From positions 1-53,613 of the forward strand of contig JBHHZE010000019.1 of the NCBI GenBank assembly GCA_046757925.1: 53,613 nucleotides of DNA, given 5' to 3'. Below, piece by piece: positions 23,415-31,996 of this stretch (the first letter of the stretch is position 1; each line of letters begins with the position of its first letter). The notes beneath the pieces were generated by a model, which was not told the origin of the DNA, did not search any database, and saw only the letters and a program-made list of their open reading frames with translations. Made by a program: the position numbers and the translations under genes. This stretch comes from JAZDCZ01 sp046757925. Its GTDB lineage: Bacteria; Gemmatimonadota; Gemmatimonadetes; Gemmatimonadales; GWC2-71-9.

Positions 23415-25178
23415 ATGGGAATCACTATGCAGGATGCAACCGAGATGTCCTCACCTGGTGGGACGGTATCACCCATGAATCGCCGCAGGTTCATGGCCTA
23501 CTTCTCGACTATCGGGCTCAGTGCCACCGCTCTGCCCACGCTACTCTGGGCCCGAGCCCAGCAAGCCGGCAAGATCACAAAAGCGATGATTGCCGGCGCG
23601 GAAGGCGTGGCCGGCCTCGAGTTCACAGATGAAGAACGCGAATTGATGGTACGAGGGCTGAACCGGAACCTGGCCGCCTATGAGCAGCTCAGAGAAGTAG
23701 ATTTGCCCAACAGTGTCCCGCCGGCCCTGATCTTCGATCCCGTGCTACCGGGCCGTCAGTTGCCGCTCGAACACCGTCCCTTCCGGCTTTCTCGTCGCAC
23801 CGGGGTTTCACGTCCCGACAACCTCGAGGAGGTCGCCTTTTGGTCGGCGAGAGACCTCTCCGAACTCATCAGGACCCGCCAGGTCACGTCTGTAGAGTTG
23901 ACAAAGATGTATCTCGACCGTCTCGAGCGGTACGGCTCCAAGCTCGAATGCGTGATTACGCTCACCGACGACTTGGCGCTGAGGCAGGCCAGCAACGCCG
24001 ACCGAGAGATTGCGCACGGCAACTACAGGGGACCCCTACACGGCATCCCCTGGGGTGCCAAGGACCTCTTGAGTGAGGATCAGTATCGCACCACCTGGGG
24101 CGCCAAGCCATTTGAGGACCAGGTCATCGAAGCGGATGCCACCGTAGTGGAGAAGCTCGAAGCAGCAGGCGCCGTGCTGGTCGCCAAGCTCACGCTCGGC
24201 GCTCTGGCTCAAGGGGACGTCTGGTTCGGGGGGCGTACGCGGAATCCCTGGAAGACCGACCAGGGATCCAGCGGCTCATCCGCCGGACCCGCCGCCGCCA
24301 CTGTAGCGGGACTGGTTGGGGTAAGCATCGGGAGCGAGACGCTGGGCTCGATTGTATCGCCATCAACCCGGTGCGGCGCTACGGGTCTGCGACCGAGCTT
24401 CGGACGTGTGAGCAGACACGGCGCCATGGCACTCTCATGGAGCATGGACAAGCTGGGACCACTCTGCCGCTCGGTAGAAGACTGCGCCATCGTACTCGAC
24501 GCCATCCACGGCGCCGACGGCAAGGATCCCACGGCCCGGACTGTGCCATTCAATTGGAGCCCCGAACTGGAGATCTCGCACCTTCGTATCGGCTACTACA
24601 AGAGCGCGTTCGATTACGAACCCCGCAATGAACGCGAGCGCCGATTCTCTACCAAGAATTTCGACGTAAAGGCGCTGGACGTGTTACGCTCGTTGGGAGC
24701 AAGTCTCATCCCCATTGAGGTACCCGATGAGTTTCCCACTAGCGCTTTGCGAATCATCCTGAGCGCCGAGGCCGCGGCCGCGTTCGACCAGTTGACGTTG
24801 AGCGGTCGCGATGATCTTCTCGTAAGACAGGGTCGAGGAGCATGGCCAAACTCGTTCAGAACAGCCCGCGCCATTCCCGCGGTCGAGTATATACAGGCCA
24901 ACCGTGTGCGGACTATGTTGATGGGCGCCATGGACGCTGCCATGAAAGGAGTCGACCTTTTCGTCACTCCTTCGTTTGGAGGCAACGTTCTCTTGACCAC
25001 GAACCTCACCGGCCACCCATCGGTCACACTTCCCAACGGATTCCGCGACGACGGTACTCCCGTAAGTATCTCGTTCGTGGGGCAGCTGTTCGGTGAGGCG
25101 GAGATGCTGGCGGTGGCCAAGAAGTATCAGGATGCCACAGGATTTCACCTCCAACACCCACCCGAGTTTGTGGTCTAG
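23415..25178 (+). CDS. Secreted amidase-signature family protein (Tat signal)
   Basis: 587 residues. NRRRFMAYFSTIGLSATALP (about 22-41) is a twin-arginine signal, so the enzyme is exported folded. The amidase signature follows: Lys in GIPWGAKDLL, the GSSGSSAGPAAA motif with cis-Ser, and GSETLGSIVSPSTRCG with the nucleophilic Ser (Ser-cisSer-Lys triad). Amidase-signature enzymes hydrolyse amides, including Glu-tRNA(Gln) amidation in GatA, but export excludes the latter; the natural substrate is unknown. ATG 23475 just before the RR motif is an alternative start. A Ser/Thr kinase follows after 25 bases, probably co-transcribed. Confidence 0.9.
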   Translation: MGITMQDATEMSSPGGTVSPMNRRRFMAYFSTIGLSATALPTLLWARAQQAGKITKAMIAGAEGVAGLEFTDEERELMVRGLNRNLAAYEQLREVDLPNSVPPALIFDPVLPGRQLPLEHRPFRLSRRTGVSRPDNLEEVAFWSARDLSELIRTRQVTSVELTKMYLDRLERYGSKLECVITLTDDLALRQASNADREIAHGNYRGPLHGIPWGAKDLLSEDQYRTTWGAKPFEDQVIEADATVVEKLEAAGAVLVAKLTLGALAQGDVWFGGRTRNPWKTDQGSSGSSAGPAAATVAGLVGVSIGSETLGSIVSPSTRCGATGLRPSFGRVSRHGAMALSWSMDKLGPLCRSVEDCAIVLDAIHGADGKDPTARTVPFNWSPELEISHLRIGYYKSAFDYEPRNERERRFSTKNFDVKALDVLRSLGASLIPIEVPDEFPTSALRIILSAEAAAAFDQLTLSGRDDLLVRQGRGAWPNSFRTARAIPAVEYIQANRVRTMLMGAMDAAMKGVDLFVTPSFGGNVLLTTNLTGHPSVTLPNGFRDDGTPVSISFVGQLFGEAEMLAVAKKYQDATGFHLQHPPEFVV

Positions 25179-25203
25179 AGCGCCTAGGGGAAGATCCGCG
25201 TAA

Positions 25204-26040
25204 ATGGCCCTGATAGAAGAGCTCAGGGCTGCCGTCGGTGATCATTACGAGCTAGAGGGCGAGATCGGACGTGGAGCCACATCCGTGGTGTACCGTGCCC
25301 AAGATCTTCTGACCGGGAGGCCCGTGGCGATCAAGGTTCTCGATCCGGCAGTCACCATGTCGCTCGCGCGCGAACGGTTTCGCCGAGAGATAGAAATAAC
25401 GTCTCATCTCAATCACCCCAACATCGTGGCCATACTGGCGTGCGCCTTGGCGAAGGACTCACTCTACTATGTCATGGAGTTTGTCGAGGGGGAGAGCTTG
25501 AGAGCGAAGCTGGAGCGTGAGGATCGATTGGAGATCGTGGATGCACTCGACATAGCCAGGCAGGTGGGCTCGGCTCTATCGTTCGCTCACGAGGCTGGTG
25601 TCATTCACAGGGATATAAAGCCTGAAAACGTACTGCTGTCGGGAGGTCGGGCTCTCGTCACGGACTTTGGGGTCGCAAGAGCGATAAGGGAAGCTCGCAC
25701 CGACGTGCTCACGCGCCCGGGTATGGCGCTCGGCACCCCGCACTACATGAGTCCCGAGCAAGCGCGCGGTAGCAGGCGGCTCGATGGACGCACCGACGTC
25801 TACTCTCTTGGTTGTGTATCGTACGAGATGCTGACGGGTACCCCGCCTTTCCCTGCCGAAGACGAGTACACCATTATGGCTCGTCGTGTGAAGGATCCAC
25901 CTCCTCCGGTTAGACTACTGCGTGCCGAAGTACCGCAACACGTTGAAGACGCGCTACTCACTGCCATGGCCACACTTCCCAAGAGGCGGTACGCTGCCGC
26001 GGCACAGTTCGTTGAAGCACTGCAGCCGGCGGAGTCTTGA
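25204..26040 (+). CDS. Ser/Thr protein kinase, catalytic domain only
   Basis: 278 residues. Hanks motifs are complete: glycine loop IGRGATSVVY (about 22-31), VAIKVL Lys, HRDIKPENVLL catalytic loop, DFGVAR, GTPHYMSPEQ activation segment and DVYSLGC. The chain ends right after the kinase fold (ALQPAES), so the transmembrane and sensor (PASTA, TPR, WD) parts usual for bacterial PknB-type kinases are missing. It is probably a cytosolic regulator, or partners a separate sensor. Close spacing behind the amidase suggests co-transcription. Confidence 0.93.
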   Translation: MALIEELRAAVGDHYELEGEIGRGATSVVYRAQDLLTGRPVAIKVLDPAVTMSLARERFRREIEITSHLNHPNIVAILACALAKDSLYYVMEFVEGESLRAKLEREDRLEIVDALDIARQVGSALSFAHEAGVIHRDIKPENVLLSGGRALVTDFGVARAIREARTDVLTRPGMALGTPHYMSPEQARGSRRLDGRTDVYSLGCVSYEMLTGTPPFPAEDEYTIMARRVKDPPPPVRLLRAEVPQHVEDALLTAMATLPKRRYAAAAQFVEALQPAES

Positions 26041-26390
26041 CCTGGGCGTTGTGACGTACCTCGGGTAACGGATATACTTGTTGGTGACACATCGGCAGGA
26101 GTGATGGCAAGGTGCAGCATGATCGTAAGATCGAGTTCGGCTCCGGCAATCGGAAAGCGCGTTTGCGTGTGAAGAACAGACGTATGTCTGCCGGCGGCAT
26201 CAGCATTCTACCGGCGTTCGCGACTTGTCTGTCCCTTGGCTTACCCCCCTCACACCTCGTCGATCTGCCATAGCATCGAACGTCAAAAACAGTATCTTCC
26301 CTGATCGACAATGGGCTTGCAGCGTTCGGCGCTCGACGTGGCCCGGCCTGTAACCGGAGATTTCAGAATCTACCAATCGGTGTCACTACC
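26041..26390 (+). other. Intergenic region with promoter-like element
   Basis: 350 bases without a recognised gene. TTGTGA (26049-26054), an 18-base spacer and TATACT (26073-26078) form a fair sigma-70-like promoter. A 53-codon frame from GTG 26112 to TAG 26273, with an AGGAG ~11 bases upstream, could encode a small basic peptide but has no recognised family. The stretch also serves as the leader of the following lipoprotein gene. Confidence 0.3.
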
Positions 26391-28070
26391 ATGAGATCAG
26401 CCAATCTTTCAACCGCCCTAGCGCTGGCCGTCTTCCTGAGCGCTTGCTCACACCAGTACGACGTGGTCATTCGGGGCGGCACCATCTACGACGGCAGCGG
26501 TGAAGCCGCCCGAGTAGGCGATGTCGCGATCGTCGCGGACTCGATTGTCTACGTAGGCCCGCGTGCGGAGGGTCGTGGCCGCGAGGAGATAGACGCCAGC
26601 AGGCTGGCAGTGGCTCCGGGGTTCATCAACATGCTGAGTCATGCCGAGGCTTCACTCATCGAAGACGGGAAGTCGCAGAGCGAGATTCGCCAAGGTGTTA
26701 CGCTCGAGGTATTCGGCGAGGGCGGGTCCGTTGGACCACTCAGCGATGAAATGAAGCGCCAGGAGTTGCAGCATCAGGGAGACATAAAGTTCGACATCGA
26801 GTGGACAACGTTGGCCGAAGGTCTCGAGTATCTGGAACGCAAGGGGATCTCGCCCAATATCGCGTCATTCGTGGGAGCTACGACGGTTCGGATTCATGAG
26901 ATCGGATACGAGGATCGCCCGCCCACGGCACAAGAACTGGACCGGATGCGTGCTCTGGTACGCCAAGCTATGGAGGACGGTGCGCTGGGGGTCGGTTCCG
27001 CTCTCATCTACGCACCGGCGTTCTACGCCAAGACCGATGAGTTGATCGAGTTGGCCAAGGTGGCAGCCGAGTATGATGGTATGTACATCTCGCATATGCG
27101 GAGCGAGGGCAATCGACTGCTCGAAGCGGTGGATGAACTCATCCACATCGCCCGTGCGGCTGGAATACGGGCCGAAATCTACCATCTCAAGGCGGCGGGC
27201 AAGAGCAACTGGACGAAACTCGATGAGGTGATACACAAGGTGGAGGATGCCCGAGCATCCGGACTGGAGATCACGGCCGATATGTACACGTATACTGCCG
27301 GCGCAACCGGCCTAAATGCCGCAATGCCACCCTGGGTACAGGAAGGCGGGCTGGAAGAGTGGATCAAGCGACTCGAAAACCCCACGATCCGCCGCCGAGT
27401 GAAGCGAGAGATGTCCAGGCCCACTGACAAGTGGGAGAATCTCTACTACGCCGCCGGATCGGCGGATAATCTCTTGCTCGTCGGCTTCAAGAACGATTCG
27501 CTCAAGACGCTCACCGGGAAGACCCTGGCCGAAGTAGCCGAGATGCGTGGCACCGATCCCGCCGAAACTGCGATGGATCTCGTGATCCAGGATGATTCGC
27601 GGGTCGGCACTGTCTATTTTCTGATGTCGGAAGACAACGTCCGCCGTCAGGTGGGACTTCCGTGGGTGAGCTTTGGATCGGACGCCGGATCACTCGCGCC
27701 GGAGGGCGTGTTTCTCAAGTCAAATACGCACCCGCGTGCGTACGGCAACTTTGCGCGCTTGCTGGGCAAGTATGTGCGGGACGAACATGCCGCAACTCTG
27801 CCCGACGCCGTCCGGCGGCTGACTTCGTTTCCCGCCCACAACCTCAGGATCAGGCGACGCGGCTTGCTCCAGCCCGGATACTTTGCCGATGTGGTGCTGT
27901 TCGATCCCGCAACGATTCAAGATCATGCTCAGTTCGACGAGCCGCACCAGTATTCCACGGGGGTAGTCGACGTATTTGTAAACGGAATCCAGGTACTCCG
28001 TAACGGAGAGCACACGGGAGCTAAGCCTGGAAGGGTTGTTAGGGGACCCGGCTGGGCGGGCTGGCAGTAG
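26391..28070 (+). CDS. D-aminoacylase/N-acyl-D-amino-acid deacylase-type amidohydrolase, lipoprotein
   Basis: 559 residues. The signal peptide ends in lipobox LSAC (about residues 16-19), so it is lipid-anchored outside the cytoplasm. The opening YDVVIRGGTIYDGSGEAARV and VAPGFINMLSHAE are amidohydrolase, D-aminoacylase subgroup; YISHMRSEG and IYHLKAAGKSNW carry metal-binding His residues, VSFGSDAGSL the catalytic Asp. The usual HxH after PGF(I/V)D is replaced by LSHAE, as in the PGFINMLS variants common in Bacteroidota/Gemmatimonadota-type homologues. It probably releases D-amino acids or peptides from N-acyl or dipeptide substrates. Its 3' end overlaps a convergent small gene by 32 bases. 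Confidence 0.88.
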   Translation: MRSANLSTALALAVFLSACSHQYDVVIRGGTIYDGSGEAARVGDVAIVADSIVYVGPRAEGRGREEIDASRLAVAPGFINMLSHAEASLIEDGKSQSEIRQGVTLEVFGEGGSVGPLSDEMKRQELQHQGDIKFDIEWTTLAEGLEYLERKGISPNIASFVGATTVRIHEIGYEDRPPTAQELDRMRALVRQAMEDGALGVGSALIYAPAFYAKTDELIELAKVAAEYDGMYISHMRSEGNRLLEAVDELIHIARAAGIRAEIYHLKAAGKSNWTKLDEVIHKVEDARASGLEITADMYTYTAGATGLNAAMPPWVQEGGLEEWIKRLENPTIRRRVKREMSRPTDKWENLYYAAGSADNLLLVGFKNDSLKTLTGKTLAEVAEMRGTDPAETAMDLVIQDDSRVGTVYFLMSEDNVRRQVGLPWVSFGSDAGSLAPEGVFLKSNTHPRAYGNFARLLGKYVRDEHAATLPDAVRRLTSFPAHNLRIRRRGLLQPGYFADVVLFDPATIQDHAQFDEPHQYSTGVVDVFVNGIQVLRNGEHTGAKPGRVVRGPGWAGWQ

Positions 28071-28200
28071 GATCGACTAGTTTCCGGGATTGTTTGCGAC
28101 GGTACCACCATACACCCACGAGGACCCCGAAGAATATCAGGGGCACAAAGGCCATCATCGCGCCAGCCCAGAACATCGACATCGTGAAGCCTTCGTTCAT
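28039..28200 (-). CDS. 53-aa single-helix membrane protein
   Basis: ATG 28200 overlaps the previous small gene's TGA (ATGA). MNEGFTMSMFWAGAMMAFVP is followed by one hydrophobic helix (to about residue 29) and a basic stretch (YRRKQSRK), giving N-out, C-in topology. No family was recognised. As the last gene of the oxidase operon it may be a small assembly or accessory subunit, comparable in size to CcoQ/CcoS-type proteins, although no sequence similarity was seen. It runs 32 bases into the convergent lipoprotein gene. Confidence 0.6.
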   Translation of the reverse strand: MNEGFTMSMFWAGAMMAFVPLIFFGVLVGVWWYRRKQSRKLVDPTASPPSRVP

Positions 28201-28385
28201 CGGCCGAGAAACCGCTTGAGATGCGCCAGGTAGTAGGATAGTGCGGCTGCGGCTCCCGCAAACGACACGCCGAGCACCAGGCTCAGAGTGCCGCCATTGG
28301 CCTTGAACGCGATGAACGACCATGCGGCAAAGCCTCCGCAGAACAGGATAGCTGTGGCAATCAGAAGACGGTGAAATCCTATCAT
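28197..28385 (-). CDS. 62-aa two-helix membrane protein
   Basis: ATG 28385 overlaps the heme O synthase TGA (ATGA), and its own TGA overlaps the next small gene. Two hydrophobic segments (about 5-27 and 32-52) are joined by KANGG, ending with the basic tail HLKRFLGR. No family was recognised. Tight coupling to ctaB suggests a role in oxidase biogenesis or heme delivery; this is inference from position only. Confidence 0.65.
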   Translation of the reverse strand: MIGFHRLLIATAILFCGGFAAWSFIAFKANGGTLSLVLGVSFAGAAAALSYYLAHLKRFLGR

Positions 28386-29260
28386 GGCAGTTTGTTCACG
28401 ACCATCAACAGCAGCAGGATGGGCAAATACGCGAGAGATGCCCGGAAGAGCCGGCGTGCGTTCAGAGCGGTGGCATTCCGAGCCGCCCGAAAGCTCACCG
28501 CCAAGAACAGCCCGGAGAGCAACACCGCCCCAACGAAGTATGCGGTTCCCGCCGTACCCAACATTGCCGGCATCAAGCTGGCTGGCAGCAGGGCCGCTGC
28601 ATACAGCGTAGCATACGAAAAGGTTATCCGCCCATCGGGGTCGTTCAGGCTCAGCGTCTTGAGTTCAGCTCGAGCGTAATCGTCCTTGTAGAGCCAGCCC
28701 AGGGCCAGGAAATGCGGCAGCTGCCACAAAAAGAGGATCCAGAACAACACCCACGACTCAGGACCCAACGATCCTCCTGCAGCCGTCCAACCTCCGACTA
28801 TGGGCAGGGCACCTGGTATCGCCCCAACCAGAGTAGCGACCGACGAGCGCCTCTTGAGCGGCGTATACAAGAATACATATGTTGCAAGCGTTGCTGCGGC
28901 GAGCACGGCCGTCAGCAGATTTACCAATAGCAGTAGATATGCGACCCCGCCAATGCCGACCATCCATGCTCCCACCATCGCAGTGGAGACATCCATTCTT
29001 CCGGCGGGCAGTGGCCTCATACGGGTCCGCAGCATCAAGGCATCGACATCGCGTTCCGCCACCTGATTCAGGGCGTTGGTGCCGGCTGCCACCAGCGCGG
29101 TGCCCAGCATCAGGTGAAACAGAACCAGAGTGCTCGGTACGGCTGCCGCGCCGAGCCAGAATCCGGCCGCCACCGTGAGCATGACCAGAAGAACGATCCT
29201 CGGCTTGGCCAACTCCACGGCATCGCCAACGCTAGCACGCCTCAGCGCGATGGCTACCAT
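28382..29260 (-). CDS. ctaB: Protoheme IX farnesyltransferase (heme O synthase)
   Basis: 292 residues, a UbiA-superfamily membrane prenyltransferase that converts heme B to heme O, the precursor of heme A. ELAKPRIVLLVMLT, the Asp-rich NALNQVAERDVDALMLRTR (NxxxDxxxD type), RPLPAG and YTPLKRRS are diagnostic, as is WQLPHFLALGWLYKDDYARA. About nine helices. The start overlaps the upstream subunit IV by seven bases. CtaA (heme A synthase) is not in the window. Confidence 0.95.
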   Translation of the reverse strand: MVAIALRRASVGDAVELAKPRIVLLVMLTVAAGFWLGAAAVPSTLVLFHLMLGTALVAAGTNALNQVAERDVDALMLRTRMRPLPAGRMDVSTAMVGAWMVGIGGVAYLLLLVNLLTAVLAAATLATYVFLYTPLKRRSSVATLVGAIPGALPIVGGWTAAGGSLGPESWVLFWILFLWQLPHFLALGWLYKDDYARAELKTLSLNDPDGRITFSYATLYAAALLPASLMPAMLGTAGTAYFVGAVLLSGLFLAVSFRAARNATALNARRLFRASLAYLPILLLLMVVNKLP

Positions 29261-29520
29261 CTGTACTCGGTGAGCACCGCGACGACTATGATCACCGCCA
29301 GGGGTAGCGGCGCCAGCGCAAAGATCCGCATTCGGTTGCCCTCAAACCGGAGGTGCATGAAATAGAGCGCTACCAGAACAGCTTTCCACAACGACATGCC
29401 CAGAAGCAACAAGATGATAGTCTCCTTGGACCAGGGGAAGCGTGATACGCCCAGCTCTATAACCGTGAGAATGGCGAGCGCAGCCCACACGGCCCAATAG
29501 TTTGGATGTTTATCTACCAT
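29254..29520 (-). CDS. Cytochrome c oxidase subunit IV
   Basis: 88 residues from ATG 29520, with GGAG seven bases upstream. Three helices with TVIELGVSRFP, GMSLWKAVLVALYFMHLRFE and a short C-terminus match the prokaryotic COX4 family. It is the fourth subunit of the second oxidase, sitting between subunit III and heme O synthase in one operon. Confidence 0.88.
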   Translation of the reverse strand: MVDKHPNYWAVWAALAILTVIELGVSRFPWSKETIILLLLGMSLWKAVLVALYFMHLRFEGNRMRIFALAPLPLAVIIVVAVLTEYRW

Positions 29521-29535
29521 CACTCGTCTCCAATC

Positions 29536-30195
29536 TCACACAAGATAGACTATCGTAAAGAGGATAATCCACACTAGATCCACGAAGTGCCAATACAGCC
29601 CGATCACCTCGACGCCCCGGTGATCTGCCGCGGTATATTTGCCCCGAAACGCCTTCACGGTCACAAATATCATGCAGATAACGCCCATGGTCACGTGAAA
29701 ACCGTGAAAGCCGGTCATGGTAAAGAAAGTCGAACCGTAGATTCCAACCGACTGTGGCAACTCCCCCGCGGCGGCCTTCTCAGCCAGTTCGCTGCCCGGT
29801 ATGTAGCCGGCTGGGCTAAACCCTTCGTGCAGCAGCTGGGTGTATTCAAAACCCTGGATGCTCACAAACGTGGCGCCAATCAGGACGGTCGCTACCAAAT
29901 ACAGCTTCAGTTTTTTTTGGTCGCCGGCACTCGCCGCGGCAAATGCCTTGACCATCGTGACACTACTACAAATCAGGAAGAACGTGTTGACCGCAGTGAC
30001 CGGAATTGCCAGGATGTCACCGGGATTGGCCCATTCTTCCGGTGCGCCAAACCGAAGTATGATATACGAGCCTATAAGAGCTGTAAAAAACATTACCTCC
30101 GATCCGAGAAAGATCCACATGCCCAGTTTTTCACTGTATACATCGGCGCCGATCTCGCGACCAGCGGGAGGTTGCATCATTGCTGGATGTGCCAC
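29536..30195 (-). CDS. Cytochrome c oxidase subunit III
   Basis: 219 residues from a GTG at 30195 with GGAGG five bases upstream; ATG 30180 is the alternative. LGMWIFLGSEVMFFTALIGS, FSIQ-like FVSIQGFEYTQLLHEG, FHGFHVTMGVICM and GLYWHFVDLVWIILFTIVYL are COX3 motifs. It belongs to the second oxidase and is similar to, but distinct from, the subunit III at 19.2-19.8 kb. Confidence 0.95.
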   Translation of the reverse strand: MAHPAMMQPPAGREIGADVYSEKLGMWIFLGSEVMFFTALIGSYIILRFGAPEEWANPGDILAIPVTAVNTFFLICSSVTMVKAFAAASAGDQKKLKLYLVATVLIGATFVSIQGFEYTQLLHEGFSPAGYIPGSELAEKAAAGELPQSVGIYGSTFFTMTGFHGFHVTMGVICMIFVTVKAFRGKYTAADHRGVEVIGLYWHFVDLVWIILFTIVYLV

Positions 30196-30206
30196 CCGTA
30201 CCTCCT

Positions 30207-31985
30207 CTACTCGCCAGCCGGCGCCATAGCCGGCTCGGGATCGCTGTCGAGTTTCCTGTTCTGAGGCAAGAAGTCCTCCTCCACCAATGGAGAGCTGTAT
30301 TCGTAGGGGCCCCTATAGACCGTAGGTGTCGTCTCGAAGTTTCCATGTTTGGGAGGGGAGGGAGTCGTCCATTCGAGCCCGTTGTCGTCCCAAGGATTGT
30401 CTGACGCCTTCTCCCCGCGGAACCAACTCATTATGAAGTTCACCGCGAAAAGAGTCTGAGTGGCAAAGAGCAGTAGGGCCGTGATCGTGATGAACTTGTT
30501 GATCGGTGCGGCCGGCTGGAGAAAGTCGTATCTCGACGGGTCGTAGATGCGACGCATGTGTCCATACACGCCAAGATTGTGCATTGGGAAGAACGTCAGG
30601 TTGTAAAACACGAACGTCAGCCAGAAATGCACTTTGCCGAGTGTGGGATTCATCAGCCGCCCGAACATCTTCGGATACCAGTACGTGATCGCTCCGAAGA
30701 TGGCAAAGAGACTGCCACCAAAGAGCACATAGTGGATGTGTGCTACGACGAAATAGGTGTCGTGGAAGTAAATGTCCACTGGAGTGGAGGCCAGAAACAC
30801 TCCACTCAGCCCACCGATCACAAACATCGCCACGAAGGCGATCGAATGAAGCACGGGGACCGTGAACTTGATGTTACCGCCCCACATTGTTCCCATCCAA
30901 TTGAACACCTTGATGGCAGAGGGCACCGCAATGAACATAGTCGATACCATGAACATCATACCCAACGTCGGATTCATCCCACTCTGGAACATGTGGTGTC
31001 CCCACACGATCCAGCCCAGAAAACCGATACCGATGATCGCATAGACCATCGAGTGGTATCCGAAGATCGGCTTGCGGGATCCGTTGGCGAGTATGTCCGA
31101 CACGACACCCATCGCCGGAAGAATGAGGATATAGACCTCCGGATGTCCGAAATACCAGAACAGGTGTTGCCACAATATCACCTGGCCGCCGTCAGCCGGA
31201 TCGAAGAAGTGTGTGCCGATGGTCTGATCGAAGAGCAGCATGATGGCAGCACCCGAAAGAATCGGGATTGCCAACAACACCAGCACCGCGGTGATGAAGA
31301 GCGCCCAAATGGAGAGCGGCAGTCGAAACCACGTCATTCCCGGCGCTCGGAGATTCACCACTGTCGTGATATAGTTGGTCGAGCCCAAGATCGAGCTCAA
31401 GCCCAACAGCGCAATACTCACCAGCCAGAGCTGCTGCCCCGCATATACTCCGGTATACTCGGGATCGGCACTCAGCGGTACGTAGGCCGTCCAGCCGGCA
31501 CCCGCCGCACCGCCTTCGACAAAGAATCCCGACATCATGACCACCCCTGCTGCGGCTGCGACCCAAAACGACGCCATGTTGAGCCTCGGAAACGCCATAT
31601 CGGGCGCACCGATCTTGAGGGGGATGAGGTAGTTGCCGAACACGCCGACCAGCAGAGGCATGATCGCGAGAAAGACCATGATCGTACCGTGCATCGTAAC
31701 CAGCGAGTTATAGAACTCGGGCAGCATGAAACCGCCTGAAATCGTCTTCTCCGCAACGCTCTCCGGCAGCAGTCCCGACCCTGGAACCGGAACGTCGGGA
31801 AGTCCCAGCTGCCATCTGATCAGCATTGCCAGCAAGCCGCCCACGAGGAGGAACACCAGGCTCATAATCATGAACTGGATTCCGATAATCTTATGATCTG
31901 TCGAGAAAATGTACTTTCTGACGAACGAGAGTTCGTGGGCTTCTGGGTGCGCGCTGTGCTCGAGGGGAAGCGCAGTGGTCGCCAT
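30207..31985 (-). CDS. Cytochrome c oxidase subunit I (second oxidase)
   Basis: 592 residues. Heme-copper ligands are complete: MHGTIMVFLAIMP, HLFWYFGHPEVYILILPAMG, WGHHMFQSG and VVAHIHYVLFGGSLFA. GHPEV assigns it to A1-type enzymes. The region after the last helix is a ~50-residue hydrophilic tail rich in Pro/Glu. Upstream cytochromes c and a blue-copper-like lipoprotein in the same operon are the likely electron donors, since this enzyme's subunit II lacks a fused cytochrome c. Confidence 0.97.
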   Translation of the reverse strand: MATTALPLEHSAHPEAHELSFVRKYIFSTDHKIIGIQFMIMSLVFLLVGGLLAMLIRWQLGLPDVPVPGSGLLPESVAEKTISGGFMLPEFYNSLVTMHGTIMVFLAIMPLLVGVFGNYLIPLKIGAPDMAFPRLNMASFWVAAAAGVVMMSGFFVEGGAAGAGWTAYVPLSADPEYTGVYAGQQLWLVSIALLGLSSILGSTNYITTVVNLRAPGMTWFRLPLSIWALFITAVLVLLAIPILSGAAIMLLFDQTIGTHFFDPADGGQVILWQHLFWYFGHPEVYILILPAMGVVSDILANGSRKPIFGYHSMVYAIIGIGFLGWIVWGHHMFQSGMNPTLGMMFMVSTMFIAVPSAIKVFNWMGTMWGGNIKFTVPVLHSIAFVAMFVIGGLSGVFLASTPVDIYFHDTYFVVAHIHYVLFGGSLFAIFGAITYWYPKMFGRLMNPTLGKVHFWLTFVFYNLTFFPMHNLGVYGHMRRIYDPSRYDFLQPAAPINKFITITALLLFATQTLFAVNFIMSWFRGEKASDNPWDDNGLEWTTPSPPKHGNFETTPTVYRGPYEYSSPLVEEDFLPQNRKLDSDPEPAMAPAGE

Positions 31986-31996
31986 TTGCTAGTTCC

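Noticed and set aside
30558..31739. 393-codon open frame on the plus strand
   Set aside because: Antisense to oxidase subunit I; composition typical of the strand opposite a membrane protein.
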